Positions 30,189-41,487 are shown, counted from the stretch's first letter. The stretch is 64,000 bases of DNA from Rhipicephalus microplus (GCF_043290135.1 NW_027464589.1:67001-131000); one strand, 5' to 3'. The notes: generated by a model from the letters alone, not told the origin. Translations and numbers: made by a program.

Positions 30189-30356
30189 ATGGCCAATGCA
30201 ACGAAAAAGAAACTCGTCGACGAGCTGAGAGCACGAGGTCTACGGTGCTCCGGACGAAAGGACGAGCTCATCGCAAGAATCATCCGCGACAACATCACTC
30301 GCCAAGCCCTAGAGCCGATGGACTCGTCAACGAAGGATCAGGCTGCTTACGACGAC
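30189..30356 (+). pseudogene. gypsy element 2 gag N-terminus with a SAP domain
   Basis: The ATG at 30189 opens MANATKKKLVDELRARGLRC, then SGRKDELIARIIRDN, a clear SAP motif (helix, RGL, SGxKxELIxRI), normally a DNA-binding module. The frame continues EPMDSSTKDQAAYDD and is then cut by the I-like LINE at 30357. After that LINE, gag resumes in frame as AYDDDRQAHLETLS at about 40818, so the two pieces are one gag. GCTTACGACGAC at 30345-30356 and GCCTACGATGACGAC at 40821-40835 are the target-site duplication. The frame call 30060-30419 that runs past 30356 is chimeric. Confidence 0.8.
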
Positions 30357-30887
30357 CCTCGCCGGGGCGCCTGCGCAAGTAGGCGTTTGGTGTGTAGCGA
30401 CACCACGGACCCGAGCTAACGGGGGGGGGGGGGGGGGTTCGGCTCCCTCCCACGCCTAGCCGTGCGTGGCTTTGCCGTGTCCGGGGAAAAGGGGATCCTG
30501 GGGGTTGAGCCGACGCTAGGTGATTGGACCTTTAAGGCCCCTGTCAGAGACAACACACCCCTTTGGCCCCGGCTTCACGTAGACGGCACCCCTGGGCTGA
30601 CCCACCCAGGGGAAATCGGCAGTCGTCTTTTCCTATCTCTCTCTCCCTAAATCTTAGTCTTTTGTTTTCACTTTACATCTTTCCTGTATTCTCCTCACTT
30701 CATTTTACTTCCAATTTTTCCTGGCGGCAAGGGTTACCCTGGTGTAAATATCCAACCTTGGGTAGATATATTAGGTTATAGCGGCCATGTACGGCTGGCA
30801 CCTGCGTCTCCTTCGCGTCTCGCAGCGTCCCCTTGCTGGGCTCGGTGGTGGGTGGCTGGCATTGCCGCCGAATAAGCTATCAAATTT
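30357..30887 (+). other. 5' UTR of the I-like LINE
   Basis: Starts CCTCGCCGGGGCGCC after the target-site duplication, then an 18-base G run at 30421 followed by TTCGGCTCCCTCCC. Two GGGCTGACCCACCC-like and GGATCCTGGGGG blocks follow, then a CT-rich stretch to 30780. No open frame continues through it. Internal Pol II promoters are expected here in I-type LINEs but no specific element can be identified. Confidence 0.6.
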
Positions 30888-32135
30888 ATGGGAACCCCTA
30901 GCCCTCTCACAACTAATCGCCCCTCCAAGAGGTGGCGCACCGATGCAACTTTTGAATATATTCCAAACAAAAAAGATAACTTCCCGAAATACCACATTAT
31001 CCACTGTGAAAGTACAGAAAACAAAGCTAGAAGCATTTCACTTTTCCTTGTGTCCAAATGCCTTATAGAAACGCTGGGCGCAGGCTACAAGGCCACAAAG
31101 ACCGCCAGTGGTGACCTGTTACTTGAAATAAAAGACAACGCACAGTACCAGAGACTACATAAACTCACAGCATTTGGGGATCGGCCTATCACAATCACAC
31201 CGCATTGAACCATGAACACAGTGAAGGGTGTTGTATCAGCTGGAGACCTGATGGACCTCTCTGATGATGAACTTCTAACAGGCTGGAAAGAGGAAAATGT
31301 CATTTAGGTGCAGCGTATCAAAATAAGAAGAGAAAATAAGGAAATCCCAACGAAGCGCATCATACTCACTTTCGCATCTAGCACCCTTCCCACTGAAATA
31401 GCAACAGGATATCTTAAACTGCCTGTGAGACCGTACATAGCCAACCCGCGGCGCTGCTTTAAGTGTCAGAGGTTCATGCACGGCTCGCAGAGCTGCCGAG
31501 GACAGCTTATCTGCGCGAAATGCGGCACCAAAGGTCATACCGCTGACGATGACTGTCAGCTACAAGCCCACTGCGCAAACTGTGAGGGTGACCATCCTGC
31601 ACATTCCAGGTCGTGCGTGGCCTGGAAAATGGAAAAAGAAATTATTATTACAAAGATTAAATTGAACATAAGCTTCCGTGAAGCGCGGCAGCGCGTTTCC
31701 CCGCATTTTGCTGTGAACACATCGTATGCCGAAGTGGTGCGAGGGGGGTCAGCACCACTTCGGTTTTCTGCAATGCCTTGGACCACGCCGAGCGTGCCGA
31801 AGCAAACGCCGCAAGCATCCATGGGGGAAGCAGCCTCGGCTGCCCCACCCTCCTTGAATACAGCCCCACCGAAGGCCCCTGTGAACCTTGGCAGCAGCCA
31901 GGGCACTACACAAACTAAAGAGGTTCCCTCGACCTCCAGCCCGGTGGGGTTTAAGGCTCCGTCTGTCACGACGAAGCCTACAACGAAAACAACATTATCT
32001 GTCGTCTCTCCTGAGGCAATGAACACATCAACTGCACCGTCACAGACTACGCCAAAGGAGCGGCGGAGTTCCCTCGACCGCTCTAAAAAAGACAAAACGG
32101 TAATTACAGGGCCTTCTAAAGGCTCTGTAAGATAA
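30888..32135 (+). pseudogene. I-like LINE ORF1 with CCHC zinc knuckles
   Basis: One frame from ATG at 30888 with two stops, at 31206 and 31305. The N-terminal half starts MGTPSPLTTN and carries RWRTDATFEYIP and YHIIHCES, an RRM-like region. The middle has FASSTLPTEIATGYLKLPVRPYI. Three zinc-binding knuckles follow at about residues 185-240: CFKCQRFMHGSQSC, CAKCGTKGHTADDDC and CANCEGDHPAHSRSC. The C-terminal part is a Thr/Ser/Pro-rich tail. The two stops are single-base changes in an otherwise open frame of 415 codons. The protein would bind LINE RNA. The minus-strand frame at 31556-32212 is its shadow. Confidence 0.88.
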
Positions 32136-32200
32136 GTCACTTCTCTCTTTAGACACCAGCCACACTCATTTCGTACACACAGCACTTCTTTACTCCCATA

Positions 32201-33185
32201 ATGGAGACACAAATTTTACAATGGAACGTCAGAGGACTACTTCGAAACCTCGACGATGTCCAAGAACTTCTACACAAACATTCTCAAAAAGTGCTGTGTG
32301 TACAGGAAACACACCTAAAATCCAAGAATACAAATTTTTTAGTCAATACGTTGTCTTCCGAAAGGACAGAGATGATGCTGTGGCGTCATCTGGTGGTGTA
32401 GCCATTATTGTTAATCGAGGAGTAGCATGTAGTCATCTACCACTACTAACATCCCTAGAGGCAGTGGCTGTTCGAGCATGATGATAGATAGAGAGCAGTT
32501 CTATTGAATAAGCTCGTCACTATCTGCTCTCTATACATACTGCCGCAACACCGCCTGGAAAAACATGATTTCCAGTCTTTAATAGATTAGCTACCAAAAC
32601 CTTATCTGGTTCTAGGGGACCTGAATGCGCACAGCGGTTTGTGAGGTGACTGTTGATGTGATGCACGAGGTCGTCTCATTGAACAGGTCCTCTTTTCATC
32701 TGGTGCTTGTTTGTTGAATAGGAAAGAGGCAACATATTATAACCTTGCAAACAATACTTACTCCTCCATAGACCTCAGTATCGCATCTCCTTCACTTGTA
32801 CCATTACTTCAGTGGAAAGTCATAAATAATCCATACGATAAATAATCCATACGGAAGTCACCATTTTCCTTTAGTTTTGAGTACACCAATAATATATGAA
32901 TGTCCGCCACATGTTCTCAAATGGCTGGTAAACAAAGCGGACTGGGAACAATTTCAAAAGATTACACACTTAAGTTGGACCGACATATGCGAATTAGGCA
33001 TAGATGAAGCTGTGCAGTACTTCACGGCTTTTCTTACTGACGCAGCAGCGAAGTGCATTCCACAAACATCTGGACTGCCCGGAAACGACACGTCCCATGG
33101 TGAAACACTGAGTGTCAGAATGCGCGAAAGAACAGAACAGGGCATGGAGGTTGCTGCGCAACTCGCCGACAGCGGAAAACCTTGA
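32201..33185 (+). pseudogene. I-like LINE ORF2 endonuclease, broken
   Basis: Starts METQILQWNVRGLLRNLDDV with VQETHLK at about 32300. After a frameshift near 32340 the second frame reads SSGGVAIIVNRG. Stops near 32480 and others follow, with LVLGDLNAHSG at about 32610. The last frame (32877-33185) reads TPIIYECPPHVLKWLVNKADWEQF and ends at a stop at 33183. A 16-bp direct repeat ATAAATAATCCATACG near 32822-32853 probably disrupts the frame. All main APE motifs survive in pieces. Confidence 0.85.
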
Positions 33186-33303
33186 GAGCTTTAAGAAAAT
33201 AAAATCTCGATGCAGGAGAACGCGTCGGCAGGCCAGAAGAGAAAGCTAGCACAAGTTTTTATTAGGCATAAATTCATATACACAAGAGGCTAAAGTCTGG
33301 GAC

Positions 33304-34851
33304 ATGGTTCGTAGGGTAGCAGGAAGACAAGTACACTCACTCCCACTCGTAAACACACAGGGTGACAGCCTGGAAGATCAGGCGAACTTCCTCGGTGCAC
33401 ACTACGAGCAAGTGTCTAGCTCGTCACACTATACTGAAGTTTTCCAAAGATATAGAGCTAGGATAGAAAAGCAGAAACTAGAATATAAGTGCACAAAACA
33501 CGAGGCATACAACCAACCTTTCAACTTAGCTGAGCTACAAACATCACTAAACTCTAGCAGTAATTTTGCACCAGGCTACGACCGTGTCACGTATGAAATG
33601 TTGAAAAACCTGCCGCCTAAAACACGAAAAGCTTTACTCTCTCTATACAATGCTATATGGCTTTCTGGCACAATCCCTGCTTTCGGCAAAGAGGCTATTG
33701 TTATCCCTAGTTTGGAACAGGGCAAGCGCCCTTCCTCAGTTTCAAGTTATATGCCCATTGCACTAACCAGCTGCCTTTGTAAACTTTTTGAAAAAATGAT
33801 AAACCGCCGACTTTTACATTTCCTTGAAATACACAATCTGCTTGACCAGTTCCAGTGTGGGTTTCGAGAGGGTAGATCCACTACCGACCATCTGGAGCGT
33901 ATTGAGGCACAAATCCGAGACGCTTTAGTCCACAAACAATACTTCCTCTCAGTGTTTCCCGATATCGAGAAGGCTTACGACACAACATGGCGTTTTGGAA
34001 TTCTAAGAGACCTGTCCCACCATGGTGTGCGCGGAAGAATGTTTCATATAATCGAAAGTTGCCTGTCAAACAGGACATTCCATGTCCATGTGGGCAGTGT
34101 TCTCTCCCAAACATTTGTCCAGGAAACAGGTGTGCCACAAGGTGGTGTGCTTAGTAGCACACTTTTTATTATCAAAATGAATTCTTTGCACTTGTCCATC
34201 CCCCGCAATATGTTCTATTGTACATATGTCGACGACGTTCAGCTTGGCTTCAAGTCATGCAACTTGGCCATGTGTGAGCGGCAGGTTCAGCTGGGTTTAA
34301 ACAAGGTCTACAATTGGGCAGATAAAAACGGATTTCGACTTAACCCACAAAAAAGCACGTGTGTTTTGTTCTCTCGAAAGAGAGGCATGCACTCGGAACC
34401 TGACATTCGACTGAACGGGCAATGTCTGTCCGTCAAAGCCGAGCATAAATTCTTAGGCTTAATCTTGGACAACAAGTTGACCTTCGTACTGCACATCAAG
34501 TATTTAAAAACAAAATGTTTAAAAGCCATGAATGTTATAAAAGTGTTGTCTCGTACTACTTGGGGTAGTGATAGGCAATGCCTCATAAATCTGTATCGAA
34601 GCCTCATTCGCACCCGCTTAGATTATGGGGCCGTTGTTTATCAGTCTGCAAGTCAAAGTGCTTTGAAGATGCTGGACGCCGTGCACAATTTGGGCATCCG
34701 CCTTTCTACGGGTGCTTTTCGCACCAGCGCCGTAGAAAGCCTTGATGTTGAGTCAAATGAGTGGTCGCTTCATCTGCAGAGAACTTATAAGTCCTTTGTT
34801 TATTTTCTTAAGGTGAAAGCAGATAAGAAGCACCCCTCATACTCTGTGACT
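33304..34851 (+). pseudogene. I-like LINE ORF2 reverse transcriptase
   Basis: A long uninterrupted frame of about 516 codons. RT landmarks: SSNFAPGYDRVTYEML, SSYMPIALTSCLCKLFEKMI, FQCGFREGRSTTDHL, then DIEKAYDTTWRFGIL (motif A), VPQGGVLSSTLF, and CTYVDDVQLGF (motif C at about 34223). Catalytic Asp positions look intact, and the whole RT frame is open, which is rare in this window. It ends where the CR1-like LINE starts at 34852 (the sequence SYSVT is host, the following residues are not). The RNase H part resumes after 39365. Confidence 0.92.
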
Positions 34852-34860
34852 GCACCTGGG

Positions 34861-35556
34861 TGGGCTCTCTGACTGCACCTCAACGCAGCCATCTAACCCG
34901 CTAATCTTTGCGATGCAGACGATCTTCCATATGCTCACCAGCCAGCTACTGCTGACCTCGGTGCGCATCTTTGCCGGTGCGTCATCGGGGTGCGCACTGC
35001 CGTGCTTCGCAGCGGCGTCGGGATGCTACCACGTGTCGCTCGTCACCAGCCGACCAGGGATGACCGTGCCGCCAGGGGAGCAGTGGCTACCGGAGACCAA
35101 AGCATTGTGGATGGCCACACCATCATCGACATCAACAGCTCCGCTGCATATAAAAGCGCACCCACCGCCGGCACCGCCCCGTGGGCTCTGTGACTGCACC
35201 TCAACGCAGCCATCTAACCCGCTAATCTTTGCGATGCAGACGATCTTCCATATGATCACCAGCCAGCTACTGCTGACCTCGATGCGCATCTTTGCTGGTG
35301 CGTCATCGGGGTGCACACTGCCGTGCTTCGCAGCGGCGTCGGGATGCTACCACGTGTCGCTCGTCACCAGCCGACCCGGGATGACCGTGCCGCCAGGGGA
35401 GCAGTGGCTACCGGAGACCAAAGCATTGTGGACGGCCACACCATCATCGACATCAACAGCTCCGCTGCATATAAAAGCGCACCCACCACCGGCACCGCCC
35501 CATGGGCTCTGTGACTGCACCTCAACGCAGCCATCTAACCCGCTAATCTTTGCGAT
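34861..35556 (+). promoter_or_regulatory. Tandem 321-bp promoter-like monomers of CR1-like LINE copy a
   Basis: Two full units start at TGGGCTCT (34861 and 35182) and a third partial at 35503, giving an exact 321-bp period with few differences. Each unit has CACGTG (35030 and 35351) and a TATA box TATAAAAG (35149-35156 and 35470-35477), followed about 30 bp later by the next unit's GTGGGCTCTGTGACTGC. The open frame across the block (34913-35686) is a by-product of the repeat. The arrangement predicts transcription starting at each unit boundary. Confidence 0.8.
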
Positions 35557-36414
35557 GCAGGTTAGTAAATCCTACGCGCTGTTTGCAAAAAAAAAACTAG
35601 CAATTACGTCTTGGTGCAGTTACCGAGCCCACGGTGCTGTCTCGCCATTGCCGCCGAATGTGTTTCCGTTATTCATTCCTTGTTGATGTTGTCAGGAGAT
35701 GTGGAAACTAACCCTGGCCCTGGCGGAAACGATGCCGTGTTGATAAAAATTCAGAAAATAGCCGCAGGCCAATCCAAAGTAATTACTGAAGTACAGAGCC
35801 TCAAATCTCAGCTAAGCAGTACTGATAGAACATTAACAGATTTATGCGAACGGATGACCGACCTAGAAGCACACTACCAGGCCCTTATTCCTATCCGAAA
35901 CGACATCGAAAAGATGCGGGCAGACACAAGCAGCATGTCTCGCAAGATCGAGGAGTTAGAAGACCGCCTAGACGACGCGGAAAATCGATCACGTCGAAAT
36001 AACCTCATCTTTTATGGCATCTCCGACCCTACTGACAGCGAGACATGAAACGATTTCGAAAAAATAATTATCGATTTCTGCCATAATAATCTAGGAATAA
36101 CCGTAGGACCTCATGACTTCGAAAGAGCTCATCGCCTTGGTCGTCATTCGTTCGGCAGAAATCGCCCCATAATCGTAAAATTCGCATGTTACAAAACAAA
36201 GGACTCGATCCTATCAAATGGCTGGAAATTAAGAAATACTAACTTTAGCATTGGAGAGGACTTTTCGCTCTCCGTTCGACACGCGCGAAAACAATTAATA
36301 GCATTTGCCAAGGCTAAATCTGCTAAGTTCTCCTTGCGGTATAAAACCCTGCACATCGGTCCGAAACGTTATATTTTTGATAAATTCTCTAGCACAGTTA
36401 AAGAAATCACATAG
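35557..36414 (+). pseudogene. CR1-like ORF1 with N-terminal 2A motif (copy a)
   Basis: The frame containing the 2A sequence runs from 35611 to a stop at 36046. Its N-terminal part includes HSLLMLSGDVETNPGP, a hydrophobic run followed by a D-V-E-x-N-P-G-P 2A core at 35698-35721. After it come coiled-coil heptads (about 35760-36000), RRNNLIFYGISD, and, past the stop, the FERAHRLGRHS and RPIIVKFA blocks (to 36414) typical of CR1/L1-type ORF1 single-strand-binding domains. The stop at 36046 lies in an otherwise open frame. The natural start may be the ATG at 35554 or 35611. The upstream frame from 35554 (MQVSKSYALFAKKK) is out of phase with the 2A, so a small indel near 35640-35690 is possible. 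Confidence 0.85.
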
Positions 36415-36429
36415 CAGTCGCCCTGTCAC

Positions 36430-39263
36430 CATGTACCTACAAAACGACAGCACCCTGCACTTGCCACACCACTCTCACTTTCCGTCATATTTACGAACAT
36501 CTGCAGTTTCCTCCCAAAGCGCGAACTCTTATCGAACATTGTTTTGTCATCCGGAAGCAATATACTGGTACTAACTGAAACTTGGCTCAACGATAACGTT
36601 TCGGACGCTGAAATTCGGACTCACTTACCCGAATTCCGCGTGTATCGTAGCGACCGAAAGTGTACTCGAGGGGGTGGTGTTCTGGTCGCAATTCACCAAG
36701 GTATATTATGTTCCGTTGTACACGTAACGTCCGACATTGAATCATTATGGCTCATTTGTCACTCTCCTCCTTTAACAGTACTTCTTTGCGTTTGTTATAG
36801 GCCACCGCATACTAATCCAGACTTCTGTAGGCACCTAAACAATAGCCTAAGGCAACTTGTTGCCACTTACCCCAATGCTCGCATCCTTCTCTTTGGCGAC
36901 TTCAATTACCCGAACATCAAATGGCATAACCTAGGCATGTCCTCATTATTATGTCATGCAGAGGCTAAAAACTTCATTGACGTATGTTTAAATTTTAACC
37001 TGAGTCAGTTAGTCTCGGAACCAACACGCGTTACGCAAGAAACAGCAAACATCCTAGTTCTAATACTAACTAACAGTCCTGAGAACCTCTCATCTATCAG
37101 TTATCTCCCAGAAATCGGCGACCATAAAATCATACATGCCCTATTTTTATTCAGTTCTGCTCCAAAGTACACATCCGCAAAAACAATATGCCTTTACGAC
37201 CGGGGAAACTACGATGCAAGAACTAAAGACCTTAACACCTTTTTTTCTGAGTACAAATCAAAGTTTCCCACTCGCACAGTACATGAAAACTGGTCAATAT
37301 TCAAAAATAAATTAAGTGTGCTCACTAATATGTTCATTCCGAGGGTTACCTTTCATACTAATCACAATAAGTCATGGTTTTCTGTACGTTTAAAACGGCT
37401 GGAAAATAAAAAGAAACGGCTCTTCCGTTCGGCCAAACGTCGTGACACGCAGAGTGACTGGGATAAATACTTCGAAGTGGAAAAATTATATCTAGTTGAG
37501 ATCCGGAACGCCAAGCATACATTTTATCACAATGACTTACCAAAGCTACTAACCAGCAACCCCAGAAAATTTTGGCAACTTTTAAATCCAAAGCAGACTC
37601 ACGACATCACACTGACTAACGACGCGCATGAACCAGTGACAGACCATGAATGTGGGGAAATATTTAACACCGCATTCGCATCTGTCTTTACTCAAGAACT
37701 TGACGCACCTTCACAATCACCATCAGTTAACATCGAAGCATTCATGCCAACTATCTCATTTTTCGAAGAAGGCATTGCGTCCGCGATCGATAACATGAAG
37801 CTTTCATCATCAGCTGGTATGAACTCAATTAATTCTAAGCTACTGAAGAATGGTAAATCAATTTGTGCCGCCTATTTATCTTTGATTTTTTCACAGTCAC
37901 TCGCCTCAGGAATCATTCCAGATGACTGGAAAACGGGGAAGGTCGTTCCAGGGTACAAATCAGGTAACAGAGACTCACCCTTGAACTACCGCCCCATTTC
38001 ATTAACTAGTGTACCCTGTAAAATCATGGAACACGTCATTTACTCTCAAATCGCAAGTTTCTTGGACTCATGTAATTTTTTTCATCGATCACAACATGGA
38101 TTTCGTAAAGGTCACTCCTGCGAAACACAATTAGCGCTATTTTTTCACGACTTGCACACTAACCTAGACCGTAACATGTAGACTGATGTAATTTTTCTAG
38201 ACTATGCGAAAGCGTTCGATAAAGTTCCTCACCGCCGCCTTTTGCTAAACTTTCACACCTGCACCCAGACCCTAACATGCTTCGTTGGATTGAACAGTTT
38301 CTCACTAACCGTTCTCAGTCAGTCTTTGTTAATGGCCACCTATCTAACTCTCTCCCAGTCACATCAGGCGTTCCCCAAGGATCTGTCCTCGGTCACCTTC
38401 TTTTCCTAATATATATTAACGACTTGCCCGACCATGTATCCTGCAGAACCCGCATGTTCGCGGACGACTGTGCCATTTATCACACTATCAGTAACCTGCA
38501 TGATCACCTGTATCTCCAAACCAACCTTAACAACGTGCTTGATTGGTGTAACACATGGTTAATGACCCTCAATCCTTCTAAATGTAAACTCGTGTCTTTT
38601 TCTCGTCGCCATAGCCCATATCGCTTCCACTATTCCATCGTTAACACCGCAATTAAAACAGTACCGTCTTATAAATATCTTGGAATAACCTTGTCTTATG
38701 ATTTATCATGGCATACACCATCGCTAATGTAGTTTCAGCATCTAATAAAGCACTTGGTTTTCTCAAACGCCATCTCCGCCTAGCCCCCCCCACATGTAAA
38801 ATTACTTGCGTACAAATCTTTAATCAGACCAAAATTAGAATATGCATCTGCCATATGGAGCCCTCATCAAGCGTATTTAATCAAAGCATTAGAAGCGGTA
38901 CAAAACCGTGCTGCCAGATTCATTCACTCATCTTACTCATACGATATCAGTATTTCATCTTTGAAAGCGAAATTTGGACTGCCACTCCTTTCTTTGCGCC
39001 GCCGCACTGCAACTCTCGTGCTTTATCACAAGTTATTTCATTCTTCCCTCAATCAGCCACCTTATATAGTAGCCGCAGCACGCATATCTCATCGAACCAG
39101 TCATCCATTTCAGGTTTCCCGCCCATCTTCGCGCACCACTGCTTTTTCTGCCTCGTTCTGTTTTCGAGCAGCCACAGACTGGAATGGCCTCCCCCGGGAC
39201 ATCGCCAACATCGCCTCATTATCTGCCTTTCAAGACCGTGTTATTGATCATTTTCAATGCTAA
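36430..39263 (+). pseudogene. CR1-like ORF2: endonuclease and reverse transcriptase (copy a)
   Basis: APE endonuclease: TNICSFLPKRELL, LVLTETWLND, GGGVLVAIHQG, GDFNYPNIKW and IGDHKIIHAL (36485-37140). After the linker, the RT: SSAGMNSINSKLLK, NYRPISLTSVPCKIMEHV and QHGFRKGHSCETQL. A stop at 38179 interrupts before TDVIFLDYAKAFDKVPH (motif A). A frameshift follows, then SGVPQGSVLG (about 38368) and MFADDCAIYH (motif C, about 38454). Another frame change near 38730 leads to the C-terminal thumb and [15 protein letters not shown] ending at about 39260. Except for a stop and a few indels it is well preserved. Confidence 0.9.
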
Positions 39264-39374
39264 AACAACGTTTACTGCTTATTGTTAACCTAAATAAAAC
39301 CCCACCTTTTATGTAATGCTCCTCCTAGAAAGGGGGGCCTTTAGGGTAATAAACTGAAGTGAACTATTAACAAT

Positions 39375-40404
39375 TTGTCGAGCTCATTTCTGTTTCAAAA
39401 CAGGCCTTCGATGAGGCAGCCCTTTTCAGTTCACCGGAAAAGTCTAGCTGAGGAAACTCGAGCCTCACTTGAACACAGTTTAATGGCTCCTGTAGCATAT
39501 CCGCCACCGTGGCAATGGCAGACTATAAGCTGCGATGTGTCCTTTCCAGATCTTACAAAACATGCGCCTGTTGCCCATATCCGAAAATACTTCCTGGAAC
39601 ATCAACACAAATACACACGTCCTGACTTCTTTACAGATGCCTCCAAGTCCAACTCCTCTGTGTCCTACGCTGCTGTCGGCCCATTCTTTTCGGATGCTGG
39701 CCCTCTACATCCAGGCACAAGTATCTTCACAGCGGAAGCTTACGCGATACTTGAGGCAGCTAAACACATCAAACAATTACAAATACAAAAAGCAGTAATT
39801 TATACAGACTCCCTCAGTGTGGTAACCGCTCTGCACAGTCTTAAAAAACAAAAAAACCCGGTCCTTCTCTCACTTTACTTCATTTTGTGCACACTCTATA
39901 CACTCAAACAACATGTTGTAGTGTGCTGGGTGCCAGGGCACAGTGAGATCCAAGGCAACGTGAGGGCGGATATGCTCACTGCATCCGTCCACAATTGCAC
40001 TGCCCCTACACCCATATTAATCCCGGCCCTTGATCTTAAGCCGTCTCTCAAACGAAACCTCAGGGACTACTGGCAGAGCAAGTGGGATACACGCACACAA
40101 AACAAACTACAATTTATTAAGCCACACCTTTGTCATTAGCTGCTAGTTTCAAAATCGCGTCATACAGAGGTAATACTAACGAGACTCGGGATAGGACACA
40201 CATACACGACACACACATATATTTTGTCCGGTGGCGATCCACCATTGTGTGACAGATGTGGTGAAGCATTAACAGTCCTTCACATGTTAATTCAGTGCAA
40301 ACACTTAGAAACTCTAAGAAAACAGCAATTTCCATTACCCTACCGACAACATATACCTTTACACCCTGCAATGTTTGTTGGTAGGGAACCGCTTTTTAGT
40401 TAAT
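39375..40404 (+). pseudogene. I-like LINE ORF2 RNase H and terminal zinc knuckle
   Basis: Continuation of the RT cut at 34851. The RNase H core shows its four acidic residues: PDFFTDASKSN (Asp), FTAEAYAILEA (Glu), VIYTDSLSVVTAL (Asp) and NVRADMLT (Asp). A single in-frame stop at 40137 follows HLCH, after which the same frame continues GGDPPLCDRCGEALTVLHMLIQC, a C..C..H..C finger, and ends REPLFS at 40402. Apart from that stop the whole part is open, so this LINE was active not long ago. Confidence 0.9.
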
Positions 40405-40820
40405 AATCATTGTTAGCGTTTTTAAAGGAAATTCATAATTTTCGCATCATATACCCGGGCACTCCGTAGCACGACCTCTCCAGAGAGGTTTTCGCTGCGG
40501 TGGCTACACAACAAAGCACTTGCCTCACGGCCTTTGGACACAAGGGTTTGAACGAGTGAGGCACTTGTGCTAATGCCATACATGTCCACTATCGTTTTTA
40601 TTATCACCAACTTTTGTCAACTATTCGCACCACACACACCTTCACGGCATGGTCATGATTTTATTACTTGTATGTTTTTACCTGCCCTACCGCGAGGAAA
40701 TTTATGGCCCTTATACAGTCGCTAATCACAATCATTGTCCACATTCCTTGTCCCATGAACTGTCGCTCTTTGGCCATCAAATGGCCCTTGCACTAAAAAC
40801 CACCATATATCATCATCATA

Positions 40821-41487
40821 GCCTACGATGACGACAGGCAGGCGCACCTGGAGACACTGTCCGTCGACAACGCGAGGCTTTGCGCTGAACTGAGCAGCCT
40901 GTGAGCCCAGCTTAACCGTGCGACCACGAGTAAACGTGAGACATTGCGCGAAGCCCATCAGAACGCTTCGCTGCCAACGGAACGGGTGACGACTTCAACC
41001 CTCGGGCTGAAGCATTCCGTCCCTGCTGACATAACGATGTCCTCGGGTTCGACGCGGCCACCGTCACTGAACGACGGCACCAACCAAGGCGCGGCACGCC
41101 CCGCCGCGCCGACCGTTTCAACGCACGAGGAAGAACCCTCCATGGCCCAGATCCTCACCGAGCTCGTGAACACACAAGCCCTGCTCGCCAACACGCTGTC
41201 GAGAGGTCCACCGACGACGAGCCCGATCCAGATTCATTCCGCAAGCGACACGTCATCCTCGATCCCCTTGTTCGATAGGACGCCGCAACAAAGTGCTCAC
41301 GAATGGATTATGCAAGTGGGAGAGAATCGCAGCGCTCGCCCACTGGACGCCATCGCTGACGTTGGTGACAGCAGCAAGCCGCTTGACGGGATCTGCCAAG
41401 GATTGGCACAATGCCTATGGCTCACAGTATGACACCTGGGAGCAATGGAAAGAAGCGCTCATTCTCTGATTCAAACGAAAGCTGACA
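40821..41487 (+). pseudogene. gypsy element 2 gag, second part
   Basis: Continues the SAP gag in frame: AYDDDRQAHLETLSVDNARLC with a heptad pattern (coiled coil), a stop at about 40903, then KRETLREAHQ. The conserved gag core begins IPLFDRTPQQSAHEWIMQV (about 41260). A frameshift near 41325 turns the rest into another frame (WTPSLTLVTAASRL, DTWEQWKEAL). A stop at 41467 is followed by FKRKLTVQEFLELQ, which leads into the long gag-pol frame. The gag would assemble the element's particle. Confidence 0.8.

Larger units (their letters stand above)
34852..39358 (+). mobile_element. CR1-like LINE (copy a) with 5' monomers and a 2A motif
   Basis: Plus-strand element with tandem 321-bp 5' units (34861-35556), ORF1 with a 2A motif, ORF2 with endonuclease and reverse transcriptase, and a 3' end GGGTAATAAACTGAA. 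Inserted in the I-like LINE between RT and RNase H. Possible target-site duplication GTGACT (34846-34851) and GTGAACT (39359-39365). The GVPQGSVLGHLLFLIYINDL and FADDC motifs place it in the CR1/L2 assemblage. Stops in ORF1 (36046) and ORF2 (38179) and a frameshift after 38180 indicate it is dead but recent. Confidence 0.92.
30357..40820 (+). mobile_element. I-like LINE with RNase H, nested in gypsy element 2 and split by a CR1-like LINE
   Basis: Plus-strand LINE with a 5' UTR (30357-30887, including an 18-G run at 30421-30438), an ORF1 with CCHC knuckles, and an ORF2 with endonuclease, reverse transcriptase and RNase H. The CR1-like LINE (34852-39358) sits between RT and RNase H. The 3' end is an (ATC)n tail at 40809-40820. 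RNase H within ORF2, three zinc knuckles in ORF1 and the TCATCATCATA tail place it among I-group LINEs. Stops in ORF1 and ORF2 show it is dead. A roughly 12-15 bp target-site duplication shows the insertion point in gag. Confidence 0.88.

Noticed and set aside
31556..32212. 218-codon minus-strand frame
   Set aside because: It is the complement of the LINE ORF1 C-terminal half and carries no domain.
34913..35686. 257-codon open frame with two near-identical halves
   Set aside because: It is produced by the 321-bp tandem units, whose length is a multiple of three. It has no domain and is out of phase with the 2A-bearing ORF1.
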